Positions 32,769-42,107 of a stretch of DNA of 64,000 nt are shown here, piece after piece. The position numbers and the translations under genes were made by a program. Origin of the DNA: JAJPJE01 sp963724985 (lineage in GTDB: Bacteria > Acidobacteriota > Terriglobia > Terriglobales > Acidobacteriaceae); the NCBI GenBank assembly GCA_963724985.1, contig CAVRWV010000033.1:620001-684000 (forward strand). Direction: 5' to 3'. The notes under the pieces were generated by a model. It saw nothing but the letters and a program-made list of their open reading frames with translations, ran no database searches and was not told the origin of the DNA. Each line of letters begins with the position of its first letter. Position 1 is the first letter of the stretch.

Positions 32769-33014
32769 AATCCCTTAATCCTCACCGCGCAATCCCGCTC
32801 AACCACAAGGTTTAGCAAACCAACTTACCTTGCCCAGACCTAGTCCTTCGACGCCAGAGTTGCTGATGAAAGTAGCTCGTGTTCCATCATCTACTTAGGA
32901 AAAACTGGCGCCGCGAAGCCCTTAAGTTCGCTGCCCAAATGCCAGTCCAGCCACTTGGGCGCTCTACTTACTTCAAGAGGGGAAAGTTACTTAGCAGTTC
33001 TTCCTTTGAGGGTG

Positions 33015-33040
33015 CCCATCTCTGCCTTGGCAGAGGTGGG
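33015..33040. repeat. Dispersed hairpin (CCCATCTCTGCC family), copy 1
   Basis: CCCATCTCTGCC pairs with GGCAGAGGTGGG (one G-T) around a minimal loop. A second copy stands at 36682-36713 with a longer TTCTTTC loop. This copy lies 28 bp past the stop of the DPP-IV gene and may aid termination. Confidence 0.6.
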
Positions 33041-33067
33041 ATTCCCTCCTGACACCGACCCGGTCCC

Positions 33068-35272
33068 TTATAGAGCGCTCTTCCAGAATTCTTCCATCAC
33101 GTGCTCGCGATGGATTCGTGCCGGGTCGTCGGTGAACCCGTGCTTTCTCATCGGATACACCTCCGTGCGATACGGCTTCCCGGCAGCTATCAGCGCGTTC
33201 ATGAAGGCTTCTTCATTCTGTGGATGCACGTTGTCGTCGTACGTGCCATACATGATCAGCAGATTTCCGCTCAGATCTCCGGCGCGCTTAACGAGCGACG
33301 TCTTCTCGTAGCCCTGGGGATTTGCCTGCGGTGTCTTCATGAATGACTCCGACCATTTCGAATCGTAGTAATGCCAATCTGTGACAGGTGCTCCCGCAAT
33401 ACCTGCCTTGAATTCCTTGGAGCGTGTCATCAGGTTCAGCGTATTGGTTCCTCCGCCGCTCCATCCCCACACGCCGAAGCGGCTTCCATCCACCCAAGGC
33501 TGCTTCTTCAGCCAGCGAACGCCATCCACCAGATCTGCTGTCTCACCTGCAGCCGGATTCTCCCCAATCAGATCTTCGAGCTTCTTGCTGATTGCAGTCG
33601 CTGCCCGGTTATCGATACGCACCGTCACATATCCATCGCGCACCATCATGTTGTCGAAGTAAACGCCGCCGATGAACGCGTGATCCCATTCATCCGCGAC
33701 TACCGGCGCCGACGGGCCACCGTACAGGTACAAGATCACCGGGTACTTCTTCTGCGGATCGAAATTCGCCGGCTTCAGGATCGATGTAGGCATCGGAAAT
33801 CCGTCTAACGTCGGAATCGTCGTCAGTTCCGGATAAACCATTCCCTCCGGCAACAAGTCCGTTTTTGGCGCAGCCAGCGTGGAGAGCAGTTTGCCATCCG
33901 AAGCATGCAGCGTCAGTGAAGGCGGCGTATGGATATTCGAAAACGTGTCGAAGTAGAATCGCGTGTCCGGCGACATCTCGATTCCGTGGGTACCCGCACT
34001 CTCGGAGATCCGCTCCAGCCCGCTGCCATCGCTCTTCACTCGATACAGCTGCCGCTCGATCGACGAATCCTTCAACGCCGTGAAGTAGATCCAGTCGTTC
34101 TTCTCGTCGATCCCCGTCACTGCTTGCCGTACCCAGAACGCAACTCCCCCCGACGAAGCCATAGCCCAATCGCCGTTGGTAACTTTGTTCACCAGCTTGC
34201 CGTCCATCGTGAAGCGATACAGGTGCATGTAGCCGTCGCGTTCGGTTGCCCAGAGGAAATGCTCGCCATCATGTAGAAAGTAGAGATCGTCGGTTACATT
34301 CACCCAGCCCGGATCGCTTTCCGTCAAAATATGTTTCGCCTGTCCGCTGTCGGCGTTCGCGAAATACAACCGCAGCTCCGTTTGCATGCGATTCATCGTT
34401 TCGACGGCAACCCGCCTCGAATCCGGCAGCCACTTCACCCGCAACAGCCATTCAAACGGCTCAGGGATGGAAATCCATCGCGTCTGCGGGTGCTCCACGT
34501 CAACCACACCGACCCTTACGACTGGATCCTTCTCCCCTGCCTTCGGATAGACCTGGTGAATGACCTTCGCGTCCTGCGGCTCGAAGTCAACGAACGTGCT
34601 GACCGGAACTCCGGTCGTGTCCGTGTGTAAGAACGCGATCGACTTCGAATCCGGCGACCACCAGTAGCCCATATCTTTGCGCCCGAAAACTTCCTCCCAG
34701 TAAACCCACGTCAGCGTTCCGTTCAGCAGGTTCTCGGAACCGTCATTCGTAAGCCGCGTCTCCTTTCCCGACGCGATATCGTGCACATACAAATCGTTGT
34801 TGCGCACGAACGAAATCATCCGGCCATCGGGAGAAAACTGCGCGTCCTTCTCCTCCGTCGGCGTATTCGTGATTCGCGTAAACGCCGACGTAGCGAGATC
34901 GAGCACATAAACATCGCCTTTGATCTCGTACAGCGCCTGCTTCCCGGCAACGTCGAACGACTCCGGCCAGTCCAGCGCCTTTTCAACTCCCGCATCCGGA
35001 CTGATCTTCTTCAGCGACGCAACCGCAGCCGCCATATTCACCACCGGATGGCGCTCGCCCTTCGCGGGGTTCAACGACTCGAACGTGCGCTCCGCCTCCG
35101 GCTTGTTTGTGTCGTAGAGAATCGCCGTCCCGTCTTTCAGCCAAACGAAATCGGGCACACTCGCCACCTTGGGGCCTTCCTTGATCGCCCACTCGATGCT
35201 TAGTTGAGGACGCTGTGCGACCGCCAGCACCGGGCAAAGCGCCAGCACCAAAAGGCAAAGACACTTACGCAT
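33068..35272 (-). CDS. Dipeptidyl-peptidase IV-type S9 peptidase, secreted
   Basis: 734 aa. Signal peptide MRKCLCLLVLALCPVLAVAQ. Beta-propeller domain with FSPDGRMISFV and LTWVYWEEVFGRKDMGYWWSP; the double Glu of this block is the DPP-IV anchor for the substrate N-terminus. The hydrolase domain has nucleophile elbow VWGWSGGGTNTL (Ser), YGTYDDNVHP (Asp) and MRKHGF (His). The GWSGGG form replaces the common GWSYGG. It removes X-Pro/X-Ala dipeptides from peptides in the periplasm. Confidence 0.94.
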   Translation of the reverse strand: MRKCLCLLVLALCPVLAVAQRPQLSIEWAIKEGPKVASVPDFVWLKDGTAILYDTNKPEAERTFESLNPAKGERHPVVNMAAAVASLKKISPDAGVEKALDWPESFDVAGKQALYEIKGDVYVLDLATSAFTRITNTPTEEKDAQFSPDGRMISFVRNNDLYVHDIASGKETRLTNDGSENLLNGTLTWVYWEEVFGRKDMGYWWSPDSKSIAFLHTDTTGVPVSTFVDFEPQDAKVIHQVYPKAGEKDPVVRVGVVDVEHPQTRWISIPEPFEWLLRVKWLPDSRRVAVETMNRMQTELRLYFANADSGQAKHILTESDPGWVNVTDDLYFLHDGEHFLWATERDGYMHLYRFTMDGKLVNKVTNGDWAMASSGGVAFWVRQAVTGIDEKNDWIYFTALKDSSIERQLYRVKSDGSGLERISESAGTHGIEMSPDTRFYFDTFSNIHTPPSLTLHASDGKLLSTLAAPKTDLLPEGMVYPELTTIPTLDGFPMPTSILKPANFDPQKKYPVILYLYGGPSAPVVADEWDHAFIGGVYFDNMMVRDGYVTVRIDNRAATAISKKLEDLIGENPAAGETADLVDGVRWLKKQPWVDGSRFGVWGWSGGGTNTLNLMTRSKEFKAGIAGAPVTDWHYYDSKWSESFMKTPQANPQGYEKTSLVKRAGDLSGNLLIMYGTYDDNVHPQNEEAFMNALIAAGKPYRTEVYPMRKHGFTDDPARIHREHVMEEFWKSAL

Positions 35273-35342
35273 GTGAATTCTCCAAACTTCGATTGTCGGA
35301 TAAAGATAACGGACTAGTGTAGCTGGACGGCAGCAGGTTGCA

Positions 35343-35783
35343 TTACTTCGAGATCTTCACCCGCACCTGCTCGGGAATACGATTGCGAATTTCTTCCGGC
35401 AGCCGATCGTGTACGCGCCGCGCTCCGACCTTCGCTACATCCACCATCACCACGGGAGCGGGCGTTGCCACGGCAACAATCAACCAGATAAACGCGGAGG
35501 CCGAGAAGCCCACCAACGAGATCAGTTCAAAGATGAACGTATGTTTCGGCTCGAAGTGCCGAATGACCGCAAACGCCAGGAGAAAGAGAAAAGCGGAAAG
35601 TGTGGCAAGAATGATGAGCCCGATATCGATCGTGCGGTGCAGTCGTTGACGGTTGCGACAGTGCTCGCACTCGGCGAAGTGCGCCTCATAATCGGAACTC
35701 ATTTCGGGGGCGAGGTGGGAGATGTCGTAACGCCAACTTGCGAGAATGTCCCCGACTACCTTGTCCACGCACTGTGTTTTCAT
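35343..35783 (-). CDS. Membrane protein with HxxxCxxC zinc-finger (anti-sigma-factor-like N-terminus)
   Basis: 146 aa. Residues 28-42 (SSDYEAHFAECEHCRNRQR) contain the H-x3-C-x2-C site of zinc-dependent anti-sigma proteins. TM helices lie at about 52-72 and 87-108, then a basic amphipathic tail (ARRVHDRLPEEIRNRI). No sigma-factor gene is next to it. It ends 70 bp before the DPP-IV start and begins 6 bp after walJ, so walJ and this gene are probably cotranscribed. Role as regulator is inference. Confidence 0.7.
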   Translation of the reverse strand: MKTQCVDKVVGDILASWRYDISHLAPEMSSDYEAHFAECEHCRNRQRLHRTIDIGLIILATLSAFLFLLAFAVIRHFEPKHTFIFELISLVGFSASAFIWLIVAVATPAPVVMVDVAKVGARRVHDRLPEEIRNRIPEQVRVKISK

Positions 35784-35789
35784 TCAGAT

Positions 35790-36594
35790 TTAAAACCTGA
35801 TCGATTCCAGCGGCTCCGCTTGCTGCGCGAGAAGCAGCCGGTTACTGAGCAGGTTACACTGTCCCGCCAGGGCACGCTCGGCCGCGTTGCGCGCAATTTC
35901 CGGATGATTGTTCTGCTCCGAAATATGCGCCAGCACGATGTATGTTGCTCCCCCATCATAGTCGGTCGTCAGAAATTCCGCGAGAGCGTCATTCGACAGG
36001 TGGCCCAACCGGCTCAGCACGCGTTGTTTCACCGACCACGGATAGGGCCCGACGCGCAGCATCTCCAGGTCGTGGTTCGATTCGATCATCAGGAAATCGC
36101 AGCCTCGTATATGTTGCATCACGCTGGCCGGCATGTAGCCCAGATCGGTGACAATCCCCAGCTTCACACCTTCAGCACGGAACACGAACGCCACCGGATC
36201 CGCCGCATCGTGCGGAATCGTGCACGGCATCACGCTGATGTCGCCGATCTCGAAGCCGCGCCCTGCCTGGAAGTGCTCGCAGCGATCCAGCACGCTTTGA
36301 TCTTTGCGCCGGTCCCGCTCTGCGCGTCTCCACTCCTGGTGAGTGCCGCCCGTCATGTAGACCGGAATTTTCAGCTTGCGCGACAACTGGTACACGCCGC
36401 TGACGTGATCGGAATGCTCGTGCGACACAAGAATGGCAGAAAGCTGCGTCGGGTCCTCACCCGCGGCGTGCATGCGGCGCAAGCGTCTCGCGTCCGGAGA
36501 GTCCTGCATCCACCAGGATCTTCGTCCTCGACGTCGACACCACGGAGCAGTTTCCTCTGCTCCCGCTCGCAAGCACCGTGATTGCTGCTGCCAT
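35790..36594 (-). CDS. walJ: MBL-fold metallo-hydrolase, YycJ/WalJ type (split by a one-base frame change)
   Basis: From ATG 36594 the frame gives MAAAITVLASGSRGNCSVVS and ILVDAGLSGRET, then runs to a TGA. The continuation LRRMHAAGEDPTQLSAILVSHEHSDHVSG is in the +1 frame. One extra base in ACGCTTG (36486-36480) explains it. Repair gives about 267 aa, normal for WalJ. The metal site HEHSDH is followed by IPHDAADP, GIVTDLGY and IESNHD. The family acts as a 5'-3' exonuclease or phosphodiesterase coordinating cell division and replication in firmicutes. Confidence 0.9.
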
Positions 36595-36681
36595 GTGCGC
36601 AGCATACGGGAACTTGCCTTGTGGAAGGGAGTGACTTACTTGTAACCGAGGGATAACACTTACCGATCGACTCATTGGGTG

Positions 36682-36713
36682 CCCCATCTCTGCCTTCTTT
36701 CGGCAGAGGTGGG
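36682..36713. repeat. Dispersed hairpin (CCCATCTCTGCC family), copy 2
   Basis: CCCCATCTCTGCC, loop TTCTTTC, GGCAGAGGTGGG. Same arms as 33015-33040. A degenerate third relative stands near 38050-38085 (GTGCCCCACAGCTGCCC...TTTGGG). It is between walJ's start and the small membrane gene's stop. Confidence 0.6.
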
Positions 36714-36728
36714 ACAGCAAACTCAAAC

Positions 36729-37127
36729 TCACTTCTGCGGAAACAAAATGCTGATTGCGCGCCGTATCACCGCTCCGCCAAAAGCAGCAGCCAATGCGGG
36801 CGCCAGACCGACTAACGATCCTCCGACCATGGCAGTCGTGGGCTGCTCCCTGGTCACATACGCCAGCAACTCTGCAGCGGGAAGACACAGTCCCGTAAGC
36901 AGTCCCCAGCGCCAGGGGCGGCGCGGTCGCATGAAAGCGAGAAATAGATTAATCGCAACCAGGCACACGCCCGACAGCGTCGGGTCTTTCACCCGCACTT
37001 GCAGAAAGCCGGTGAATCCGCCCAGTATCAGACCGGCAATCCAATAGGGCCAGTCGCGCTGATGCAAATCCGACATGGAGACCTCGCCACTAACTTGCTC
37101 GGTCCGCGGATTGGGTGTTGTCTTCAT
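36729..37127 (-). CDS. Small membrane protein, about three TM helices
   Basis: 132 aa from ATG 37127 (or the neighbouring TTG). Hydrophobic segments at about residues 28-45, 52-68 and 76-90, and a last one near 108-125. An acidic/basic N-terminus and VRVKDPTLSGVC loop are seen. No family is recognised. It ends upstream of walJ and starts 28 bp after the 3-hydroxybutyryl-CoA dehydrogenase stop; the same strand and short gap suggest cotranscription. Confidence 0.65.
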   Translation of the reverse strand: MKTTPNPRTEQVSGEVSMSDLHQRDWPYWIAGLILGGFTGFLQVRVKDPTLSGVCLVAINLFLAFMRPRRPWRWGLLTGLCLPAAELLAYVTREQPTTAMVGGSLVGLAPALAAAFGGAVIRRAISILFPQK

Positions 37128-37154
37128 CAATCTTCAATCTGCAATCTTACTTCT

Positions 37155-38004
37155 TCAATATTTATAGAAACCTCGTCCACTCTTGCGGCCCAGCCATCCG
37201 GCATCCACCATCTTCACCAGCAACGGACACGGCCGGTACTTCGGATCGCCCAGCCCGCTCTCGAGCACCCGCATGATGTCGAGGCAAACGTCGAGCCCGA
37301 TAAAATCCGCCAGCGTCAGCGGTCCCATCGGATGCGCCATCCCCAGTTTGAAGACTTCGTCCACCGCTTCAGGCGTCGCCACGCCTTCCATCACCGTAAA
37401 CATGGCTTCGTTCAGTAGCGGCATCAGCACGCGATTGGAAACAAATCCCGGAAAGTCGTTGACCTCAACCGGTGTCTTCTCCAGTTTCAACGCCAGGTCG
37501 CGCACCGATGCAAACGTCTCCTGCGATCGTCGCCAGCCCGCGTATCACTTCCACCAGTTTCATCACCGGCACGGGATTGAAGAAGTGCATGCCAATGACT
37601 TTCTCCGGACGTTTCGTCAGCGCCGCAAGTTTGGTGATCGAAATAGAAGAGGTATTAGTCGCGAGGATGATTTCCGGCCGGCATATGCGGTCGAGATCCC
37701 GAAACAGCTGCGACTTGATCTCAAACTTCTCGGTTGCCGCCTCAACTACGAAGTCAACCGCGGCGAGTGCTTCACGATCCGTCGTAGTGCGAATCCGCCC
37801 AAGCGCCGCATCTTTCTCTTGGGCCGTGATCTTGCCTTTACTCGCCTCGCGCTCCAGATTCTTGCCGATCGTATCGAGCGCGCGTTGCAGAAAACGCTCC
37901 TCCACGTCACACAGCACTACGCTATATCCGGACTTGGCGAATACGTGAGCAATGCCGTTGCCCATCGTCCCGGCGCCGATTACGCCAACGGTCTTGATGT
38001 CCAT
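37155..38004 (-). CDS. 3-hydroxybutyryl-CoA dehydrogenase (split by a one-base frame change)
   Basis: Frame 1 from ATG 38004 gives MDIKTVGVIGAGTMGNGIAH (NAD site), NTSSISITKLA and the catalytic MHFFNPVPVMKLVEVIRGLAT. It then leaves the family. The rest, SQETFASVRDLALKLEKTPVEVNDFPGFVSNRV to GRKSGRGFYKY, is in the next frame. One surplus base (37527, between ACG and TCG) restores a 282-aa enzyme, exactly family size. It oxidises 3-hydroxybutyryl-CoA to acetoacetyl-CoA. It fits the etf/beta-oxidation theme of the window. Confidence 0.93.
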
Positions 38005-38133
38005 CGATCCTCTCCGAACAAACGCATTAGGCTATCACGCAAGACAGTGGTGCCCCACAGCTGCCCTCTTTTCGCAGATTTGGGTTCGCGAAACGTGAAA
38101 CGCGACACGTTAAACTCGAAACGTGAAACCTCC

Positions 38134-38976
38134 TCACCTCGCTGCGATCAGCGGCACTGCGATCAACGCTGCCGCCATTCCCGTCGTCTGCAGCGTGGAG
38201 ATGCGCTCCTTCAACACGAACCGCGCTAACAATACGGTTGTCGCCGGATATAAAGAAGACAGCACCGCCGCCACATCAAGCCGTCCGCGTCGCGTCGCCG
38301 CAACGAACAACGCGTTCCCAACCGAATCCAGCACGCCCGCAATCACGATGAACTTCAGCGCGCTAGTTGCGGGAATCCATGGCCTGCGCGCAACCAGGCA
38401 AATCAGCAGCATCATCGTCATCGACGCAGCACGCGCAATCACCAGCGGCCAGAATACCGATTCCACCGCCGCCTGTTTGCTCAACACGAGAAACGCGCTG
38501 AACCCGATCCCCGCCAGCACCGCGGTTCCAAGTCCCTGCGGACGTCCAATTCCTCCCGAAGGCATCGCGATCAGCCAGATGCTGACCAACGCAATCCCGA
38601 ATCCCGCAATCTGTATCCAACTCGGCCAGCCCTCACTGCGAAGGCTGTAGACCACCGGCAGTGCCGCCGTGAGTACCGCAGCAACCGGTGCATTGATTCC
38701 CATCTTCCCCACTGACAGCGACCGATACAGCGCGGCCAATCCCAGTCCGCCGGCAACGCCCGCCGCCGCACCGAATGCCAGTGCCCGATGCGAAGGAATC
38801 GCTTCACCCGTAATCAGCGCCGCAGCCAGCATGCACACCAATCCAACCCCGTGCGCCACCACGACGACTCCGAACGGATTCGCGCCCTTTGTGCCGATGC
38901 CGCCGTTGAAGTCCGCGGCACCCCAGCATGCGGCTGCAGCCAGGCTCAGACCGGCGCCAGCGAGTTCTCCCGCCAT
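38134..38976 (-). CDS. EamA/DMT-family transporter
   Basis: 280 aa with ten hydrophobic segments in two repeats of five. AACWGAADFNGGIGTK is the first-repeat start, and VLDSVGNALFVAATRRGRLDVAAVLSSLYPATTVLLARFVL is the characteristic end of the second EamA repeat. Substrate unknown (amino acids, metabolites or lipid carriers are common). Single gene, divergent from the TauE gene at 39056 with about 80 bp between starts. Confidence 0.88.
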   Translation of the reverse strand: MAGELAGAGLSLAAAACWGAADFNGGIGTKGANPFGVVVVAHGVGLVCMLAAALITGEAIPSHRALAFGAAAGVAGGLGLAALYRSLSVGKMGINAPVAAVLTAALPVVYSLRSEGWPSWIQIAGFGIALVSIWLIAMPSGGIGRPQGLGTAVLAGIGFSAFLVLSKQAAVESVFWPLVIARAASMTMMLLICLVARRPWIPATSALKFIVIAGVLDSVGNALFVAATRRGRLDVAAVLSSLYPATTVLLARFVLKERISTLQTTGMAAALIAVPLIAAR

Positions 38977-39055
38977 TCATAGCCCCCGAGCGGCAGTATA
39001 GCGGACCGCCGACATTCATCTGTTCGCGGCGGCGCGCAATGTTCATCTTCTGTTC

Positions 39056-39823
39056 ATGCAACAGCCGTCGCGGCGAGCGTACTATCTCCTTGCGATGATC
39101 TTCACCCTGATCTTCCTCGGTGCAGCGATTCTCGCCGGAGGCATCGCCTCTGTCGCAGGATTCGGAATCGGGAGCATCATGACTCCGACTCTGGCCGCGA
39201 AGTTGGGGACAAAGCTCGCCGTCGCCGCCGTGTCGATCCCGCACCTTGCTGGAACTGCGTTCCGCTTCGCTCTCATTCGCCATCACGTGAACAAGCGAGT
39301 CTTGCTGGGATTCGGAATCGCCAGTGCCATCGGCGGTCTCGCAGGAGCACTGCTGCACACACGCTTTTCCAGCGCGGTTCTCAGTTACGTACTCGGCGCG
39401 TTGCTGGTCTTCGCTGGACTCACCGGGATCACCGGGCTCGCTTCACGCATGCGTTTCGGCGGAATCACTGCGTGGCTTGCCGGAGCCGCATCAGGAATCT
39501 TCGGTGGACTCGTTGGCAACCAGGGCGGAATCCGCTCTGCTGCGCTGCTGGGATTTGATCTGGAGAAAGAATCGTTCGTGGCTACCGCGACAGCCATCGC
39601 TCTCATGGTGGATGGCGCTCGCATGCCGGTCTATTTCGTCACCGAGGCACGCGCCCTTGCTGAAATCTGGCAATATCTCGTCCTCGGAACCATCGGCGTA
39701 CTTGTTGGCACCATCGCAGGGCAGAGGCTTCTCAGAAGGATTCCGGAACAGATTTTTCGCCGCATCGTTGCGCTCATCATCCTGGCGCTCGGGATAGCGC
39801 TATTAATTCATCCAAACCCGTAA
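39056..39823 (+). CDS. Sulfite exporter TauE/SafE-family transporter
   Basis: 255 aa (an ATG at 39095 would give 242). Eight or so hydrophobic helices. FLGAAILAGGIASVAGFGIGSIMTP is the TauE/SafE first-helix motif and GIFGGLVGNQGGIRSAALLGF its second-repeat counterpart. The family moves sulfite, sulfonates or organic anions; substrate not assignable. It lies 24 bp before the multicopper oxidase start, same strand, so cotranscribed. Confidence 0.88.
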   Translation: MQQPSRRAYYLLAMIFTLIFLGAAILAGGIASVAGFGIGSIMTPTLAAKLGTKLAVAAVSIPHLAGTAFRFALIRHHVNKRVLLGFGIASAIGGLAGALLHTRFSSAVLSYVLGALLVFAGLTGITGLASRMRFGGITAWLAGAASGIFGGLVGNQGGIRSAALLGFDLEKESFVATATAIALMVDGARMPVYFVTEARALAEIWQYLVLGTIGVLVGTIAGQRLLRRIPEQIFRRIVALIILALGIALLIHPNP

Positions 39824-39847
39824 ATGCGCATCAACGGATGGACTCCC

Positions 39848-41342
39848 ATGAGCATCTCTCGACGCAATTTCCTCAAAGCCGCCAGCATCCTCGCCGGATC
39901 TGCAGTGATGCCGTTGTCGATCACCGAATCCGCAACCGCGCAATCAAACGCCACAACGCAAGATGAAACGAAAGCTGACTACACCCTTCGCATCGCCGCC
40001 AGCCCCGTCGAAATCGCGCCGAAGAAGATCATCTCAACCACGACTTACAACGGCCAGTTCCCCGGACCACTACTGCGACTCAAAGAAGGTCAGTGCGTCA
40101 CCGTCGACATCTTCAACGACACTGACACGCCCGAGCAGCTGCACTGGCATGGACAATTTGTCCCCGTCGACGTTGATGGCGCCGCCGAAGAGGGCACGCC
40201 ATTCGTCCCTGCGCATGGTAAGCGGCGCATCTCTTTCGTACCGCAGCCTTCGGGCTACCGCTTCTACCACACCCATAACCGCGCGGGAGCCGATCTCGCC
40301 GCAGGTCAGTACAGCGGCCAGGTTGGGCCCGTGTACATCGAACCCAAACACGAGCCGGGCCGTTACGATCGCGAAGTCTTCCTCGTCCTGAAAGAGTTCG
40401 ACCCCACCTTCAGCCGCGGCGGAGACATGGCCATCGACGCCCTTTCACCCGCCACCCGCGTGAAATCACTCGAGGATCAAGGCGAGTCGTCGATGAAAGC
40501 CTCGTTGGCAAAAGGCATGCCGAAGGGGTACGAAGTTGGCTACGACTCCTTCACCATCAACGGCCGCATGCTCGGTCACGGAGAACCAGTTCGCGTGAAA
40601 CAGGGCGAGCGCGTCCTCTTTCATGTGCTCAACGGCAGCGCCACCGAGATTCGCAGCCTCGCGCTTCCCGGCCACACGTTTCGAGTCGTCGCTCTCGATG
40701 GCAATCCGGTGCCGAATCCCATCAACGTTCCCGTCCTGTGGCTGGGCACGGCGGAGCGCGTCTCGGCGATCGTCGAGATGAATCATCCCGGCATATGGAT
40801 CATGGGCGACACCGCTGACGACGATCGCCATCACGGCATGGGCATCGTCGTCGAATATGCCGGAGCGCACGGGTAAGGCCGTGTGGGTCTCGCCGCCGAA
40901 GTCTCGGTGGAACTACACGCATTTTGCCAAGCCTGGCGCCACCGCGCCTGCGCCCGACGAAACCTTCGAGATGACCTTCGTCAAAGACAACGCTGCGCTC
41001 GACGGATTCAATAAGTGGACCATCAACGGCGCCGCGTATCCGCTGAACAGCATGATGGCGCCGGCATCATTTCATCTGAAACAAGGCCATCGCTATCGCC
41101 TGCACATGCGCAATGCCAGCGATGACATTCACCCCATTCACCTGCACCGGCACAGCTTCGAACTCACCAACATCGCCGGAATCCCAACCGCTGGCGTGAT
41201 GAAAGACGTGGTCATGCTCGGCGGCTACCAGGAGATCGCCGTCGATTTCGTCGCCAACAATCCCGGCATGACGCTGTTCCACTGTCATCAGCAGTTGCAT
41301 ATGGACTTCGGATTCATGACACTATTCGACTATGTCGCTTAA
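39848..41342 (+). CDS. Tat-exported multicopper oxidase (split by a one-base frame change)
   Basis: From ATG 39848 (MSISRRNFLKAASILAGSAV, twin-Arg signal). Copper motifs: EQLHWHGQFVP and YRFYHTHNRAG in domain 1, then after the frame change HPIHLHRHSFEL and FHCHQQLHMDFGFM. Type 1, 2 and 3 copper ligands are thus all present. The frame breaks at GCCGGAG(CGC): surplus G 40865 gives a stop at 40874 unless skipped. Repaired length 497 aa, usual for CotA/FtsP-type oxidases. Likely a laccase-like or Cu-detoxifying oxidase in the periplasm. Confidence 0.92.
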
Positions 41343-41992
41343 GCGAATCGTTGTCGCGATCCTGCTGATCGTTTCTCTATATGCCCAGGCCGAACGCCCG
41401 GAGCGAAAAGTTGAACACAATGTCGTCATCTCGCAGCACGATCCAGCGGTGCGGATCGAGCTGCCGAAGTCCGCGCGGTACCTGGGCGCAGACCGATGGG
41501 TGCTCTACGGCATCGCCGATTGCGAACTACACGGCTTCGTTGACGCCGACAAGCAGAAGCAGGTTCAGCAGCTCTACTGGATACAGTTCGAGGGCTATCT
41601 TCCGAGCAAGCCTGACCTGCACCACACCTACGATTCTCCGACGCACGCCACCATCGGCGGCATGGACTTCTATCGTCGATACGCTGGGTTCGCGGCAACG
41701 ACGAAAAGTTCGACGCTCGGCTCGGACCGCGAACACATCGAGTCCATGGTCCACAACAAGGGCTACTCGATGCCGCAGCGGCATGATCTACATCCGCCTC
41801 GTCCATCTGCTCGACGATCAAAAGCGCAAAGAACTGATGATCATCTACGGTGAAGATCTCGCGCCGACCGGGCTCACCGTGGCCGACCTCGCAAAGAATG
41901 GCAAAGCTTACGATCAATGGCCGACGTTGCAGAAGAGCCTGCTCGAGCACGCCGAAGAGAAGATCAAGATCGAGCTTCCCGCAAAACCTTAG
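41332..41992 (+). CDS. Hypothetical exported protein (split by a one-base frame change)
   Basis: Starts with ATG 41332, overlapping the end of the oxidase gene by 11 bp. Signal peptide MSLKRIVVAILLIVSLYAQA. Frame 1 gives YLGADRWVLYGIADCELHGF and HNKGYSMP, then a C-rich non-family tail. The next frame continues SGMIYIRLVHLLDDQKRKEL and DLAPTGLTVADLAKNG. Surplus base 41776 joins them, giving about 219 aa. No family is recognised. Overlap with the oxidase suggests a shared envelope function. Confidence 0.75.
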
Positions 41993-42107
41993 CCAGCCTC
42001 AAAGCGACTGCCTTAGAAACGAAACTATTACGTCTTACGACTTACGTAACTTACAGCGCCGTTCCGGCATGCCCTAAACTTTTCGAGACACCGGAGTACC
42101 CATAACT

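Larger units (their letters stand above)
32639..33067. other. Intergenic region with two dispersed repeat copies
   Basis: 429 bp between two minus-strand genes. It contains a CTGAGGTGGCGC repeat (32743-32768) and a CCCATCTCTGCC hairpin (33015-33040), listed separately. No coding frame is supported. Confidence 0.5.
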
